Origin: Gammaproteobacteria bacterium | Lineage (GTDB): Bacteria; Pseudomonadota; Gammaproteobacteria; SZUA-229 | Direction: 5' to 3' | Assembly: GCA_022340645.1 (NCBI GenBank) | Contig: JAJDNP010000024.1 | Location: 1-42,805 of the forward strand | Length of the DNA: 42,805 nt | Shown here: piece after piece, positions 16,843 through 24,462 of the stretch | Layout of the letters: every line of letters begins with the position of its first letter | How positions within the stretch are numbered: position 1 is the first letter of the stretch | Made by a program: the position numbers and the translations under genes | The notes under the pieces: model-generated | What the model was told of the DNA's origin: nothing | Databases searched by the model: none | The model's input: the letters and a program-made list of their open reading frames with translations, nothing else

Positions 16843-17550
16843 CTATTTACGCAACTCGGCAACCAGCTTGGCTACCGGTACATAACCAGGCAGTAATTGA
16901 CCATCCTCTAACACTATTGCGGGAGTTCCACGCACACCTAATTCACGCGCTACCGCCATATGTTTCTTTATTGGATTATCACAATCTTTTTCCTCGACCG
17001 CACCACCCGCTTTAGCCGTATCCAGTGCTTTCTGCTGGTTTTCAGCACACCATACACTGATTGTTTTCTTCATGTCAGCATCACCTTTTAACGGCATAAA
17101 GATATACCTGACTTCAACATCCTTGGCCATGTAGTCAGGTATTTCGCTATGCAGGCGTCGGCAATAGGGACAGTCGATATCCGTTACCACGGTAATCGTG
17201 TTTTTAACCGTTTTAGGTTTATACACCACCATGTTTTTCTCGCCCAGCTCGTTGATTGCAGCCAGCCGAATATCAGATTTCGCATTCTCGCTGATATTTT
17301 CTTTCGTCACTATATCGTACAGGTCGCCCTGAATCATATAACGCGCATCTGCACTTATATATACAACCTGTGAGCCTACCGTTACTTCATAAAGTCCGGC
17401 GACTGGTGACTCTGAAATTTTATCCGGCTTAACGCTGGGCATGTTTTCAGCCAGTGACTGTTTTAACTTGTTGATAGTTGAGGTATCTGCGGGTACAGCA
17501 AACGAAGTTAATAATGCAGCAACGAATAAAAATAACGAGAATATTTTCAT
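16843..17550 (-). CDS. dsbC: Thiol:disulfide interchange protein DsbC
   Basis: A periplasmic disulfide isomerase that corrects wrong disulfides and is kept reduced by DsbD. Residues 1-21 form a signal peptide (cleavage likely after SFAVPA). The N-terminal dimerisation domain (about 25-85) precedes a thioredoxin domain with the active site CPYC at 127-130 (TDIDCPYCRRLH), a cis-proline loop RGTPAIV at 207-213 and a second cysteine pair, C168 and C190. The total of 235 residues matches the family. It lies downstream of xerD in the same orientation, as in E. coli where xerD, dsbC and recJ are consecutive. Here recJ is not present and a repeat-flanked terminator follows. Confidence 0.96.
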   Translation of the reverse strand: MKIFSLFLFVAALLTSFAVPADTSTINKLKQSLAENMPSVKPDKISESPVAGLYEVTVGSQVVYISADARYMIQGDLYDIVTKENISENAKSDIRLAAINELGEKNMVVYKPKTVKNTITVVTDIDCPYCRRLHSEIPDYMAKDVEVRYIFMPLKGDADMKKTISVWCAENQQKALDTAKAGGAVEEKDCDNPIKKHMAVARELGVRGTPAIVLEDGQLLPGYVPVAKLVAELRK

Positions 17551-17728
17551 ATATAAGACACCAGTAAATAATTAAAATCTATATATCTGTACAGTACTAC
17601 TGTACAAAGACAACGGGAATTATAGTTAATTCCATGGAATGTTGATATAGCCGCTACATTTCTGATATTTTGCACGGAAATCGTAATGTGCGCCTAATGG
17701 CAACAAATTATACGTGGAAATCACCGGA

Positions 17729-18664
17729 TCAGGCACGCGGATGGTGGGCCTGGTACATGTCGCGCAGGCGCTGGTCGGCAATGTGGGTATAAATTTGTGT
17801 GGTAGAAATATCGCTGTGCCCTAACAGCATTTGCACCACACGCAGGTCGGCGCCATGATTTAATAAATGCGTGGCAAATGCATGCCGTAAGGTATGCGGG
17901 GATAAATGCGCTGTATTTATACCCGCAAGCTGTGCATAACGCTTCACAATGTACCAGAAGGCCTGACGTGTCATCGCTGCTCCACGTCTGGTTACAAAAA
18001 TCTCGCTACATAAGCTGTTTTTATTATTTGCCGTTTTTGACAATAATTGTGGCCTTGACTGCTGGTAATATTTCATTAACCAGTCAAGTGCAACCTCACC
18101 CACCGGAACCAGCCGTTCTTTATTGCCTTTACCAACAACCCGAATCACACCCTGTTGCAAAGATATCTGCGATGTTTGCAATGTTATTAATTCACTGACA
18201 CGCAATCCAGTCGCATATAAAACTTCAAGCATTGCCCTGTCTCTCAAGCCTAAAACATCGGAGGAATCAGGCGAGGCTAATAAATCCTCGATTTGTTGCT
18301 CATTCAGGGATACAGGCAGCGAATGTTCACCTTTAGGTGATGCAAGTAAACGCGTAGGATCTTCACTAATCCTGTTTTCACGATGAAAAAAAAGATAAAA
18401 ACGGCGAAGCGTCGATAACAGTCGAGCAACTGACCGTCGCTTTTGTTTTATTCGATAGTTAAAGGCAAGAAAATCCTGTATGGTTTCAGCATCAACATTC
18501 AACAGTGATAGATGTTTTTCCTTTAACCATAAAGCAAAACCAGCCAGGTCATTTCTGTATGCCGACAGAGTATTTTCACTTAAACCGTTTTCCATCCATA
18601 ACTGGTCAATGAAATGTTCAATTATTTTTTGTTCAGGCAACAATATCTGGTCAAATTTAGCCAT
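17729..18664 (-). CDS. xerD: Site-specific tyrosine recombinase XerD
   Basis: With XerC it resolves chromosome dimers at dif during division. The N-terminal SAM-like core-binding domain spans about 1-105. The catalytic domain carries the full set of residues: R155 (TGLRVSELI), K179 (VVGKGNKERLVP), H257 and R260 (HTLRHAFATHLLNHG), H283 (LLGHSDISTTQIY) and nucleophile Y292. Length is 311 residues, slightly longer than E. coli XerD (298). The neighbour dsbC downstream gives conserved synteny, which favours XerD over XerC or a mobile-element integrase. A terminator separates it from the H1-like gene upstream. Confidence 0.95.
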   Translation of the reverse strand: MAKFDQILLPEQKIIEHFIDQLWMENGLSENTLSAYRNDLAGFALWLKEKHLSLLNVDAETIQDFLAFNYRIKQKRRSVARLLSTLRRFYLFFHRENRISEDPTRLLASPKGEHSLPVSLNEQQIEDLLASPDSSDVLGLRDRAMLEVLYATGLRVSELITLQTSQISLQQGVIRVVGKGNKERLVPVGEVALDWLMKYYQQSRPQLLSKTANNKNSLCSEIFVTRRGAAMTRQAFWYIVKRYAQLAGINTAHLSPHTLRHAFATHLLNHGADLRVVQMLLGHSDISTTQIYTHIADQRLRDMYQAHHPRA

Positions 18665-18714
18665 GGCGACATTTTACATGAACCCGTATAACTTAATATC
18701 AGGCACAATTACTG

Positions 18715-18755
18715 ATAAAAAAAGCCACTCATATAAATTAATGAGTGGCTTTTCT
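18715..18755 (-). terminator. Rho-independent terminator after H1-like locus
   Basis: A strong hairpin AAGCCACTCAT/ATGAGTGGCTT with an 8-nt loop is flanked by A-run and T-run. It follows the 3' end of the H1-like/coiled-coil reading frames (ending at 18776) and lies ahead of xerD. Confidence 0.93.
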
Positions 18756-18775
18756 CGTTAGCCGTGTCATAAGCA

Positions 18776-19045
18776 TCAACGGCGATTGCGCGTTTTCGGC
18801 TTAAGGGCCTGCTCTATTTTTGCCATTTCCTTCCTGGTCCAGTCTTCAACAAACCTGGCAACTGCAGCTTCCTTTCTCTCTGCCATTTTAATCAGCAGTT
18901 CCTGTCGTTTCCTTGTTACCGCAAGCTCCGCTTTTGCTTCTGATAATGCAGAGGCTGCCTCTGCAATGTGCTCACGCAATTGCTGCTTGGTAGCGGTACT
19001 ACCTTTCATTGTGTTATTAGCGGTTACTGCTTTTTTTTTTGACAA
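18776..19045 (-). CDS. Basic coiled-coil protein, likely C-terminal half of split H1-like gene
   Basis: This frame encodes a highly charged helical protein of about 85-89 residues (segments KQQLREHIAEAASALSEAK, RQELLIKMAERKEAAVA, ending KPKTRNRR). It overlaps the 3' end of the lysine-repeat frame in a different phase. Its only ATG (19009) has no ribosome-binding site, and the TTG at 19045 lies inside the upstream gene. The frame becomes continuous with the lysine-repeat frame if one A is lost from the A10 tract at 19031-19040. I therefore think it is the C-terminal part of one protein, reached by slippage or separated by a real or sequencing frameshift. The terminator at 18715-18755 follows it directly, supporting expression as part of this transcript. 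Confidence 0.55.
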   Translation of the reverse strand: MSKKKAVTANNTMKGSTATKQQLREHIAEAASALSEAKAELAVTRKRQELLIKMAERKEAAVARFVEDWTRKEMAKIEQALKPKTRNRR

Positions 19046-19343
19046 CTTTCTTCTTGGCCACTTTTTTCTTGGCAGCGACTTTCTTCCTGGTTGCTACTTT
19101 TTTCTTGGCAGCAACTTTCTTCTTGGTTGCTACTTTTTTCTTGGCAGCGACTTTCTTTTTAGTTGCTACTTTTTTCTTGGCAGCAACTTTCTTCTTGGTT
19201 GCTACTTTTTTCTTGGCAGCAACTTTCTTCTTGGTTGCTACTTTCTTCTTGGTTGCTACTTTTTTCTTCACAGCAGTTTTAGCTGCAACTTTTTTCTTTG
19301 CTGTCGTTTTTTTCTTAGCAACTTTTTTTGTGGTACTAGCCAT
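19017..19343 (-). CDS. Histone H1-like lysine-repeat protein
   Basis: A 108-residue DNA-binding-type protein composed almost wholly of KKKVA(A/T) repeats, similar to bacterial H1-like proteins such as the Hc/AlgP group that bind and compact DNA. Roughly five copies of a 12-residue unit (VATKKKVAAKKK, 36 bp) are present. I chose ATG 19343 (MASTTKKVAKKK) because GGGGA lies about 8 bp upstream; the longer frame from 19373 lacks support. The frame ends in KKVVKKKSSNR right after a 10-A tract (19031-19040), and a good coding frame continues out of phase beyond it. The repeats make the locus prone to length variation. Confidence 0.8.
   Translation of the reverse strand: MASTTKKVAKKKTTAKKKVAAKTAVKKKVATKKKVATKKKVAAKKKVATKKKVAAKKKVATKKKVAAKKKVATKKKVAAKKKVATRKKVAAKKKVAKKKVVKKKSSNR
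19031..19040 (-). other. A10 slippery tract at the frame junction
   Basis: Ten consecutive A residues on the coding strand, in the codon context GTC-AAA-AAA-AAA-AGC. Homopolymers of this length promote transcriptional slippage, replication slippage and sequencing errors. Reading 9 or 12 A residues would join the H1-like frame to the downstream coiled-coil frame. Confidence 0.85.
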
Positions 19344-19860
19344 CTTATATTTCCCCGTTAGTGAGTTACGCACAAAAGTATAAGGCGAAATCTTAATTTA
19401 TCAAACTTTTTTTATTAATTAAATAAGTTGTTTAACATTAAACTTTGTTTTTTATTAAAAAACATGCATTCAATTTTACTTTTCTTGCATTAATCATTAA
19501 CCTCATAAGCCATTCAATCAGGAACAGATTATTGATAGCAAACCGGCCAGGTTGCCTGTTAACGTTAGCGGTAAAGCAAAAATGAAACTTGAACAAAAAT
19601 CGATTTATGCTGCTATTACAGCATTTTCAGCACATGCAGCGTCATTGCCGGCATGGCATTATTCACGCATTCGCAAATGACACCGGGATGCAATGCGTAA
19701 AACAGATGGCATTGAGGTATGGCAACAACGGCGATATGTTGTGCCATTAAGTCATTCACTAAAAGAATCGCAAACAGTTTTTTATTTAATCTTAGTGCGG
19801 TTGCCAAATACAGGAAAACCGTTGCAAGTAAAAATACGACACTAATTTAATGGGCTATTG
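19344..19860. other. Intergenic region, 517 bp
   Basis: This gap between lptG (3' end) and the H1-like gene (5' end) is AT-rich, especially 19390-19500, which probably contains the H1-like promoter with an upstream AT element. No convincing gene was found. A 63-residue frame at 19616-19807 has no ribosome-binding site or recognisable similarity. Confidence 0.5.
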
Positions 19861-20928
19861 TTAGTTTACCCGTTTCATTAAATAAAAACTGACTGCGATT
19901 AGCATTAGTAATGGCATTGAAGCACTCAGCACCGGAGTGATATTCAATGCCAGGCCAAGATGGTTAATCACTCGATTAATCACGTAATACACCACACCAA
20001 TAAGAATACCCAGTACAATTCGTTGCCCAATGCCTCCACTGCGTGGCGTTGTTGCGAACACCACAGGCATTGCAATCAGAAGCATCGCCAGGCATGTTAA
20101 TGGGGTAAAGACTTTTATCCAGAACTCCAGCATGTACTCATCGTCATCCAGGTGATTGTCCTCAAGATACTGACTGTAATTTAATAAATCCTGTGCAGAC
20201 ATATCCTGTGACGTCAGCTCAATAACAGAAAATAACTCCAGTATAACGAGCTGCTTCAATCTCATCAGTTTTTCAAATGCTACTGTTACACCAGTTTCTG
20301 TAATATCTGAACGTTTAATATCATGTAAAACCCACTCCTCATCCTGGTATTGTGCTTTATCGGCATAAATTATCGTGCTTAACTCGCGCTTATCATTGAG
20401 TTCATACACATAAATCTGATGTAATACATTGTCCGGCAATATTTGTTTAACATTAATGTATCGATTACCGTCCCGCATCCAGACATTATTCATCCCGGCA
20501 AAGATTAGTTTCTTTTCTATCGCCTCCGCACGATAAGACTTGGCCATACTCGTCGCAGCCGGTACAATATATTCGCCGATAACTGCCACCAGAAGCGCAA
20601 TAATCAACCCTGTCTGCAGCACCGAGCGGGTAATTCGCACGGTACTGATGCCTGAGGAGCGCATAACTATCAATTCAGAATTGGCCGCCAAAGCGCCCAG
20701 GGATAAAATTCCGCCAAGCAATAAAATTGATGGTGAAAGCATATACAGGCGTTGTGGCAAACCAAGCAAAACATACACCGCTGCCTGCAATACACCATAG
20801 TCACCTTTACCGACGTCTTCCAGTTGCGAAATAAAATCGATAAATACAAATATCGACAATAAGACTAATGCTGAAAGCAAAAAACCCAGAATGACTGATC
20901 TGGCTATATAACGATCAATAATCACCAA
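19861..20928 (-). CDS. lptG: LPS export ABC transporter permease LptG
   Basis: An inner-membrane permease of the LptB2FG complex that extracts lipopolysaccharide and sends it to the LptC-LptA bridge. The 355 residues show the YjgP/YjgQ family pattern: transmembrane helices at the N-terminus (VILGFLLSALVLLSIFVFIDFI), SPSILLLGGILSLGALAANSELIVMRSSGIS, a periplasmic beta-jellyroll region (about 140-260) and three C-terminal helices. The N-terminal IIDRYIARS is characteristic. It follows lptF with a 9-bp gap, so both permeases are made from one transcript. Confidence 0.95.
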   Translation of the reverse strand: MVIIDRYIARSVILGFLLSALVLLSIFVFIDFISQLEDVGKGDYGVLQAAVYVLLGLPQRLYMLSPSILLLGGILSLGALAANSELIVMRSSGISTVRITRSVLQTGLIIALLVAVIGEYIVPAATSMAKSYRAEAIEKKLIFAGMNNVWMRDGNRYINVKQILPDNVLHQIYVYELNDKRELSTIIYADKAQYQDEEWVLHDIKRSDITETGVTVAFEKLMRLKQLVILELFSVIELTSQDMSAQDLLNYSQYLEDNHLDDDEYMLEFWIKVFTPLTCLAMLLIAMPVVFATTPRSGGIGQRIVLGILIGVVYYVINRVINHLGLALNITPVLSASMPLLMLIAVSFYLMKRVN

Positions 20929-20937
20929 CGCACCCCT

Positions 20938-22044
20938 CTAAGCCGACACGCTTTTGGATTGGCCAGTATTAACTCTGACAGAAGCCAGATAGCCGCGGCG
21001 CTTTAATAAAACCAGGGTAACGATAATGGCAATAATATGGGTCCACCACGTGCCAACCCATACTGGAACAGTTTGCTGTGCTATCCATGAGTATGAAACA
21101 CTGATCAGGTTTGAATATATCAGGTACAAAACCAGAGCCAGCGCAAGTTTCGCATAGCGGCCGCTGCGAGGGTTTGTATAACTTAGCGGCAAGGCCATGA
21201 ATGCAACGATAACAGTGGCTATCGGCACTGTTATCCGCCATTGCAGTTCAGCCTGATCCACTGGCCGTGTTGAAGACCATATTTCAGACATACTTTTAGT
21301 CTGTTCCGACAGATGCGCTTTCACCTGTTTTCTGTCGATATAAATACCGTAATCTTTATATTTAATAATTTTAAAATCAGCCTTTCCGGCATTGCCGATA
21401 TAATGCGTGCCATCATACATCATCATGTAACGCCGGCCGTCATCATCATAATAACTGCTGGTGCTGGTAGCCAGGTCGACATTATTTTTATTTTCCCTCT
21501 GCAGTTGATAAAAGACATTTTCGATTTGTTTATTTTGTTTATTCTCTGACTCCAGAAATAATACACCGCCGCCTCTACTCGCACGGTTGAACTGCCCTAC
21601 CATCAGGGTATCGACTTCTACCTGGCTGCGAACTTCGGCTTCAATCATGGCGCGCTGACGCGCGATCATCGGCTGCACATACATTAACAATATCACCAGC
21701 AGAAGCGTAACCGGCAGCGTAATTAACATTATTGGACGATACATTTGCATTGGACCAATACCTGCAGAGGTTAATGCAGTCATTTCACTGTCATGATAAA
21801 GTCTGCCCAAAGCCAGCAATATGCCCATTAACAGGCCAAGCGGAAGCAGATTCACAGCAAATTCAAACAGGCTGTTTATTAAATAGGGCAGAAACGCCCT
21901 CACAGGAATAATACCTTGCGTAACCCAGCTTAATAGATGGACGATCTCGGTACCGAGCACAAGAACCAGCAAAACAAAGATAACCGATAAAAATGATACC
22001 AGTATCTCCCTTGCAATATATTTATCGATAATTGTCAGTTTCAT
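20938..22044 (-). CDS. lptF: LPS export ABC transporter permease LptF
   Basis: The partner permease of LptG. It has 368 residues and begins IIDKYIAREILVSFLSVIFVLLVLVLGTE. The conserved cytoplasmic coupling region is LLPLGLLMGILLALGRLYHDSEMTALTSAGIG, with a periplasmic jellyroll domain and C-terminal helices (IATVIVAFMALPLSYTNPRSGR). It is divergent from pepA across a 200-bp gap, the same arrangement as in E. coli. The shared gap probably holds promoters for both directions. Confidence 0.95.
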   Translation of the reverse strand: MKLTIIDKYIAREILVSFLSVIFVLLVLVLGTEIVHLLSWVTQGIIPVRAFLPYLINSLFEFAVNLLPLGLLMGILLALGRLYHDSEMTALTSAGIGPMQMYRPIMLITLPVTLLLVILLMYVQPMIARQRAMIEAEVRSQVEVDTLMVGQFNRASRGGGVLFLESENKQNKQIENVFYQLQRENKNNVDLATSTSSYYDDDGRRYMMMYDGTHYIGNAGKADFKIIKYKDYGIYIDRKQVKAHLSEQTKSMSEIWSSTRPVDQAELQWRITVPIATVIVAFMALPLSYTNPRSGRYAKLALALVLYLIYSNLISVSYSWIAQQTVPVWVGTWWTHIIAIIVTLVLLKRRGYLASVRVNTGQSKSVSA

Positions 22045-22245
22045 TATTTTGCTGAAGAATTGATTTCATCAAAATTTTAAGCATTTATTAACATGAGTTT
22101 ACTTATATAAATTGTATAAATGACAGTAATCTTTGAGATAGCTCAATATCACACCATAAAATTAACTATTTCACTGTTCTCACGGCGCCAAATTAAATAG
22201 AATTAACCTTTTTCTTTCACGAGCACTATTTTACTCGGAGTAATC

Positions 22246-23745
22246 ATGGAATATACAGTCAAAAGTGGCAATCCTGAAAAACAGCGGATCGGCTGTGTCG
22301 TAATTCCAGTCTATGCATCCAGAAAACTTTCACCTTCCGCCAAAATCATCGATAAAGTAAGTAATGGTTATATATCGAACCTGGTTCGGCGCGGCGAAAT
22401 TGAAGGTGATTTAGGCAACATCCTGTTATTACACAATGTCGAAAATACCTTGTGTGACCGTGTTTTACTTATTGGCTGCGGTAAGGAAAAAGATGTTGAC
22501 TTCAACACGTTTTACAAAATAAACCGCACCATGGTGAAAACACTGAAGTCCAGCGGAGCGACTGAAATTGCTTCCTACCTCACCGAAATCCAGGTTAAAA
22601 ATAAAAACATCAACTGGAAAATCCAGCACTCGATCCTCGCTATTGAAGAAGATTTATACAAATTCAACCTGTTAAAATCTAAAAAGAAAGAAACCCGCCG
22701 GCCGTTAAGAAAATTTATATTCAGTGTACATGGCCGCGGTCAACTGATGGAAGGCGAACAGGCCGTTCGACAGGGCATGGCGATTGCCTCCAGCATCAGC
22801 CTGGCAAAAGATTTAGGCAACCTGCCTGGCAATATATGCACACCAGAGTACCTGGCAAGTCAGGCAGTCAAACTCGATAAACAGCACGGCAATATATGTA
22901 CCAATGTTTTAGAAGTAGCAGACATGGAAAAACTGGGTATGGGCGCACTGTTATCCGTCACCAGGGGCAGCCGTCAGCCAGCCAAATTAATCACCATTGA
23001 ATACATGGCAGGTGAAAAAAAACAGGCCCCTATTGTATTCGTTGGCAAAGGCGTCACCTTTGACTCCGGCGGTATCAGCCTGAAACCGGGCGAGGCGATG
23101 GACGAAATGAAGTTTGATATGTGCGGCGCCGCCAGCGTTATCGGGGTGATGAGCGCCTGCGCAGAACTGCAATTGCCCATTAACCTGGTTGGCATCATAC
23201 CATCGGTCGAAAACATGCCTGACGGCTCCGCTTCCAGACCCGGCGACATTGTAACCAGCATGTCGGGACAGACGATAGAAATTCTAAACACCGATGCCGA
23301 AGGCAGACTCATATTATGTGATGCCCTGACATACGCGGAAAAATTCAAACCGGATGTGGTGATCGACATTGCCACATTAACCGGTGCCTGTGTTATTGCG
23401 CTTGGCGCGCACTCGGCAGGACTGCTTGGCAACCATAATCCGCTGGCTAACGATTTATTATCTGCCGGTCAGACCAGCGGTGACCGCTGCTGGCAATTAC
23501 CGCTCTGGGAAGATTACCAGGAACAGCTGAAAAGCAATTTCGCGGACATGGCCAATATCGGCGGCAAGCCCGCAGGCACTATCACCGCGGCCTGTTTCCT
23601 GTCACGCTTCACCAAAAAATATCATTGGGCGCACCTCGACATTGCCGGTGTAGCCTGGAAAAGTGGCAAAGAGAAAGGCGCCACTGGAAGACCCGTTGGC
23701 CTGCTGACACAGTACGTTCTCGATCGAGTAAAAGATGAAAACTAA
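22246..23745 (+). CDS. pepA: Leucyl aminopeptidase (M17, PepA)
   Basis: A cytosolic di-metal aminopeptidase removing N-terminal amino acids; in E. coli it also binds DNA as a Xer-recombination accessory factor and transcription regulator. The signature NTDAEGRLIL begins near residue 347, and the metal/catalytic lysine segment GKGVTFDSGGISLKPG is at about 266-281, followed by MKFDMCGAA. Length of 499 residues matches the family. A ribosome-binding site (CGGAG) lies just upstream of ATG 22246. Downstream is a short overlap with the acidic protein gene and then valS. Confidence 0.97.
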   Translation: MEYTVKSGNPEKQRIGCVVIPVYASRKLSPSAKIIDKVSNGYISNLVRRGEIEGDLGNILLLHNVENTLCDRVLLIGCGKEKDVDFNTFYKINRTMVKTLKSSGATEIASYLTEIQVKNKNINWKIQHSILAIEEDLYKFNLLKSKKKETRRPLRKFIFSVHGRGQLMEGEQAVRQGMAIASSISLAKDLGNLPGNICTPEYLASQAVKLDKQHGNICTNVLEVADMEKLGMGALLSVTRGSRQPAKLITIEYMAGEKKQAPIVFVGKGVTFDSGGISLKPGEAMDEMKFDMCGAASVIGVMSACAELQLPINLVGIIPSVENMPDGSASRPGDIVTSMSGQTIEILNTDAEGRLILCDALTYAEKFKPDVVIDIATLTGACVIALGAHSAGLLGNHNPLANDLLSAGQTSGDRCWQLPLWEDYQEQLKSNFADMANIGGKPAGTITAACFLSRFTKKYHWAHLDIAGVAWKSGKEKGATGRPVGLLTQYVLDRVKDEN

Positions 23746-24364
23746 ACAACCGGCACCTGATTACAACCCGGAAGATATTCCGATACTCGATGATATTATC
23801 GAAAAGGGAATTACTGACGATACCGGGATAGAGTCAATAGATGATATCACCGAAACGGAGGATGAGGTTACCGAAGCAGCGCGATTCGATATCAATGCCT
23901 TTTTGGACAATGCGGGCATGGACTCCGAGAACACCATTACTGCTGAAACCGGGCCTCAGCCAGGCGAGCTGGATGGTATTCTAGAAACGCAAGACAATAC
24001 AGCTGAAATACAGTTTGCCTACGAAGAGAGTAGTGAAATAGAATTTTACCAGGATGATGATGAAGATGCCCTGGACGACTCTATGCCCGAAGCGACAGTC
24101 TATTATGCAGACGAGGATGATTATGAATCCGGCATCGATGTACAGGCTGACGAACCGGCTGACCAGGCTATTATCGAACCCATCTCCGTGGGAACGATCG
24201 TTAAAGACATTGTTCGGGAAATGATGCCGGACCTGGAGCAGCAGTTGGTGTTTATGCTGCAGAAAGCGATTGAAGAAAAACTGCCCAGGGAATTAATCAA
24301 ATCCTCCGACACTGGTAAACATACCAATAATGCCATAGTTAACGACACAGATAACGATAACTGA
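23735..24364 (+). CDS. Highly acidic protein of unknown function at the holC position
   Basis: A 209-residue protein that I do not recognise with confidence. It begins with a conserved-looking segment EDIPILDDIIEKG, continues with a long, low-complexity region rich in Asp and Glu (about 25-140), and ends with an amphipathic helix (IVKDIVREMMPDLEQQLVF then AIEEKLPRELI, about 155-190). The design, with short helical motifs at each end of an acidic linker, recalls scaffold or adaptor proteins. It overlaps pepA by 11 bp, so translation is likely coupled. In E. coli the gene between pepA and valS is holC (DNA polymerase III chi); this product shows no chi-like sequence. Confidence 0.75.
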   Translation: MKTKQPAPDYNPEDIPILDDIIEKGITDDTGIESIDDITETEDEVTEAARFDINAFLDNAGMDSENTITAETGPQPGELDGILETQDNTAEIQFAYEESSEIEFYQDDDEDALDDSMPEATVYYADEDDYESGIDVQADEPADQAIIEPISVGTIVKDIVREMMPDLEQQLVFMLQKAIEEKLPRELIKSSDTGKHTNNAIVNDTDNDN

Positions 24365-24421
24365 TCGCCCACTGCTTCAGATTAAATTCAAACCCGCACT
24401 CCCAAGAGCATTGATGCTTGT

Positions 24422-24429
24422 TGTATAAT
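24422..24429 (+). promoter_or_regulatory. Possible extended -10 element before valS
   Basis: TGTATAAT, about 35 bp upstream of the valS start, is a good extended -10 sequence. A clear -35 hexamer is not seen at the expected distance. It may give valS a promoter separate from the pepA transcript. Confidence 0.35.
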
Positions 24430-24462
24430 TCTGCGTTTTGAATCTGCTCATCCGAGTCCATA

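Noticed and set aside
17729-18664. Tyrosine recombinase as a mobile-element integrase
   Set aside because: Compact Xer length, exact catalytic spacing and the conserved neighbour dsbC identify it as housekeeping XerD.
19039-19383. Plus-strand frame of repeated TFFLVATFFLAA, resembling a membrane protein
   Set aside because: It is the mirror of the lysine-repeat H1-like gene; the hydrophobic repeat is simply the complement of Lys-rich codons, and there is no start signal.
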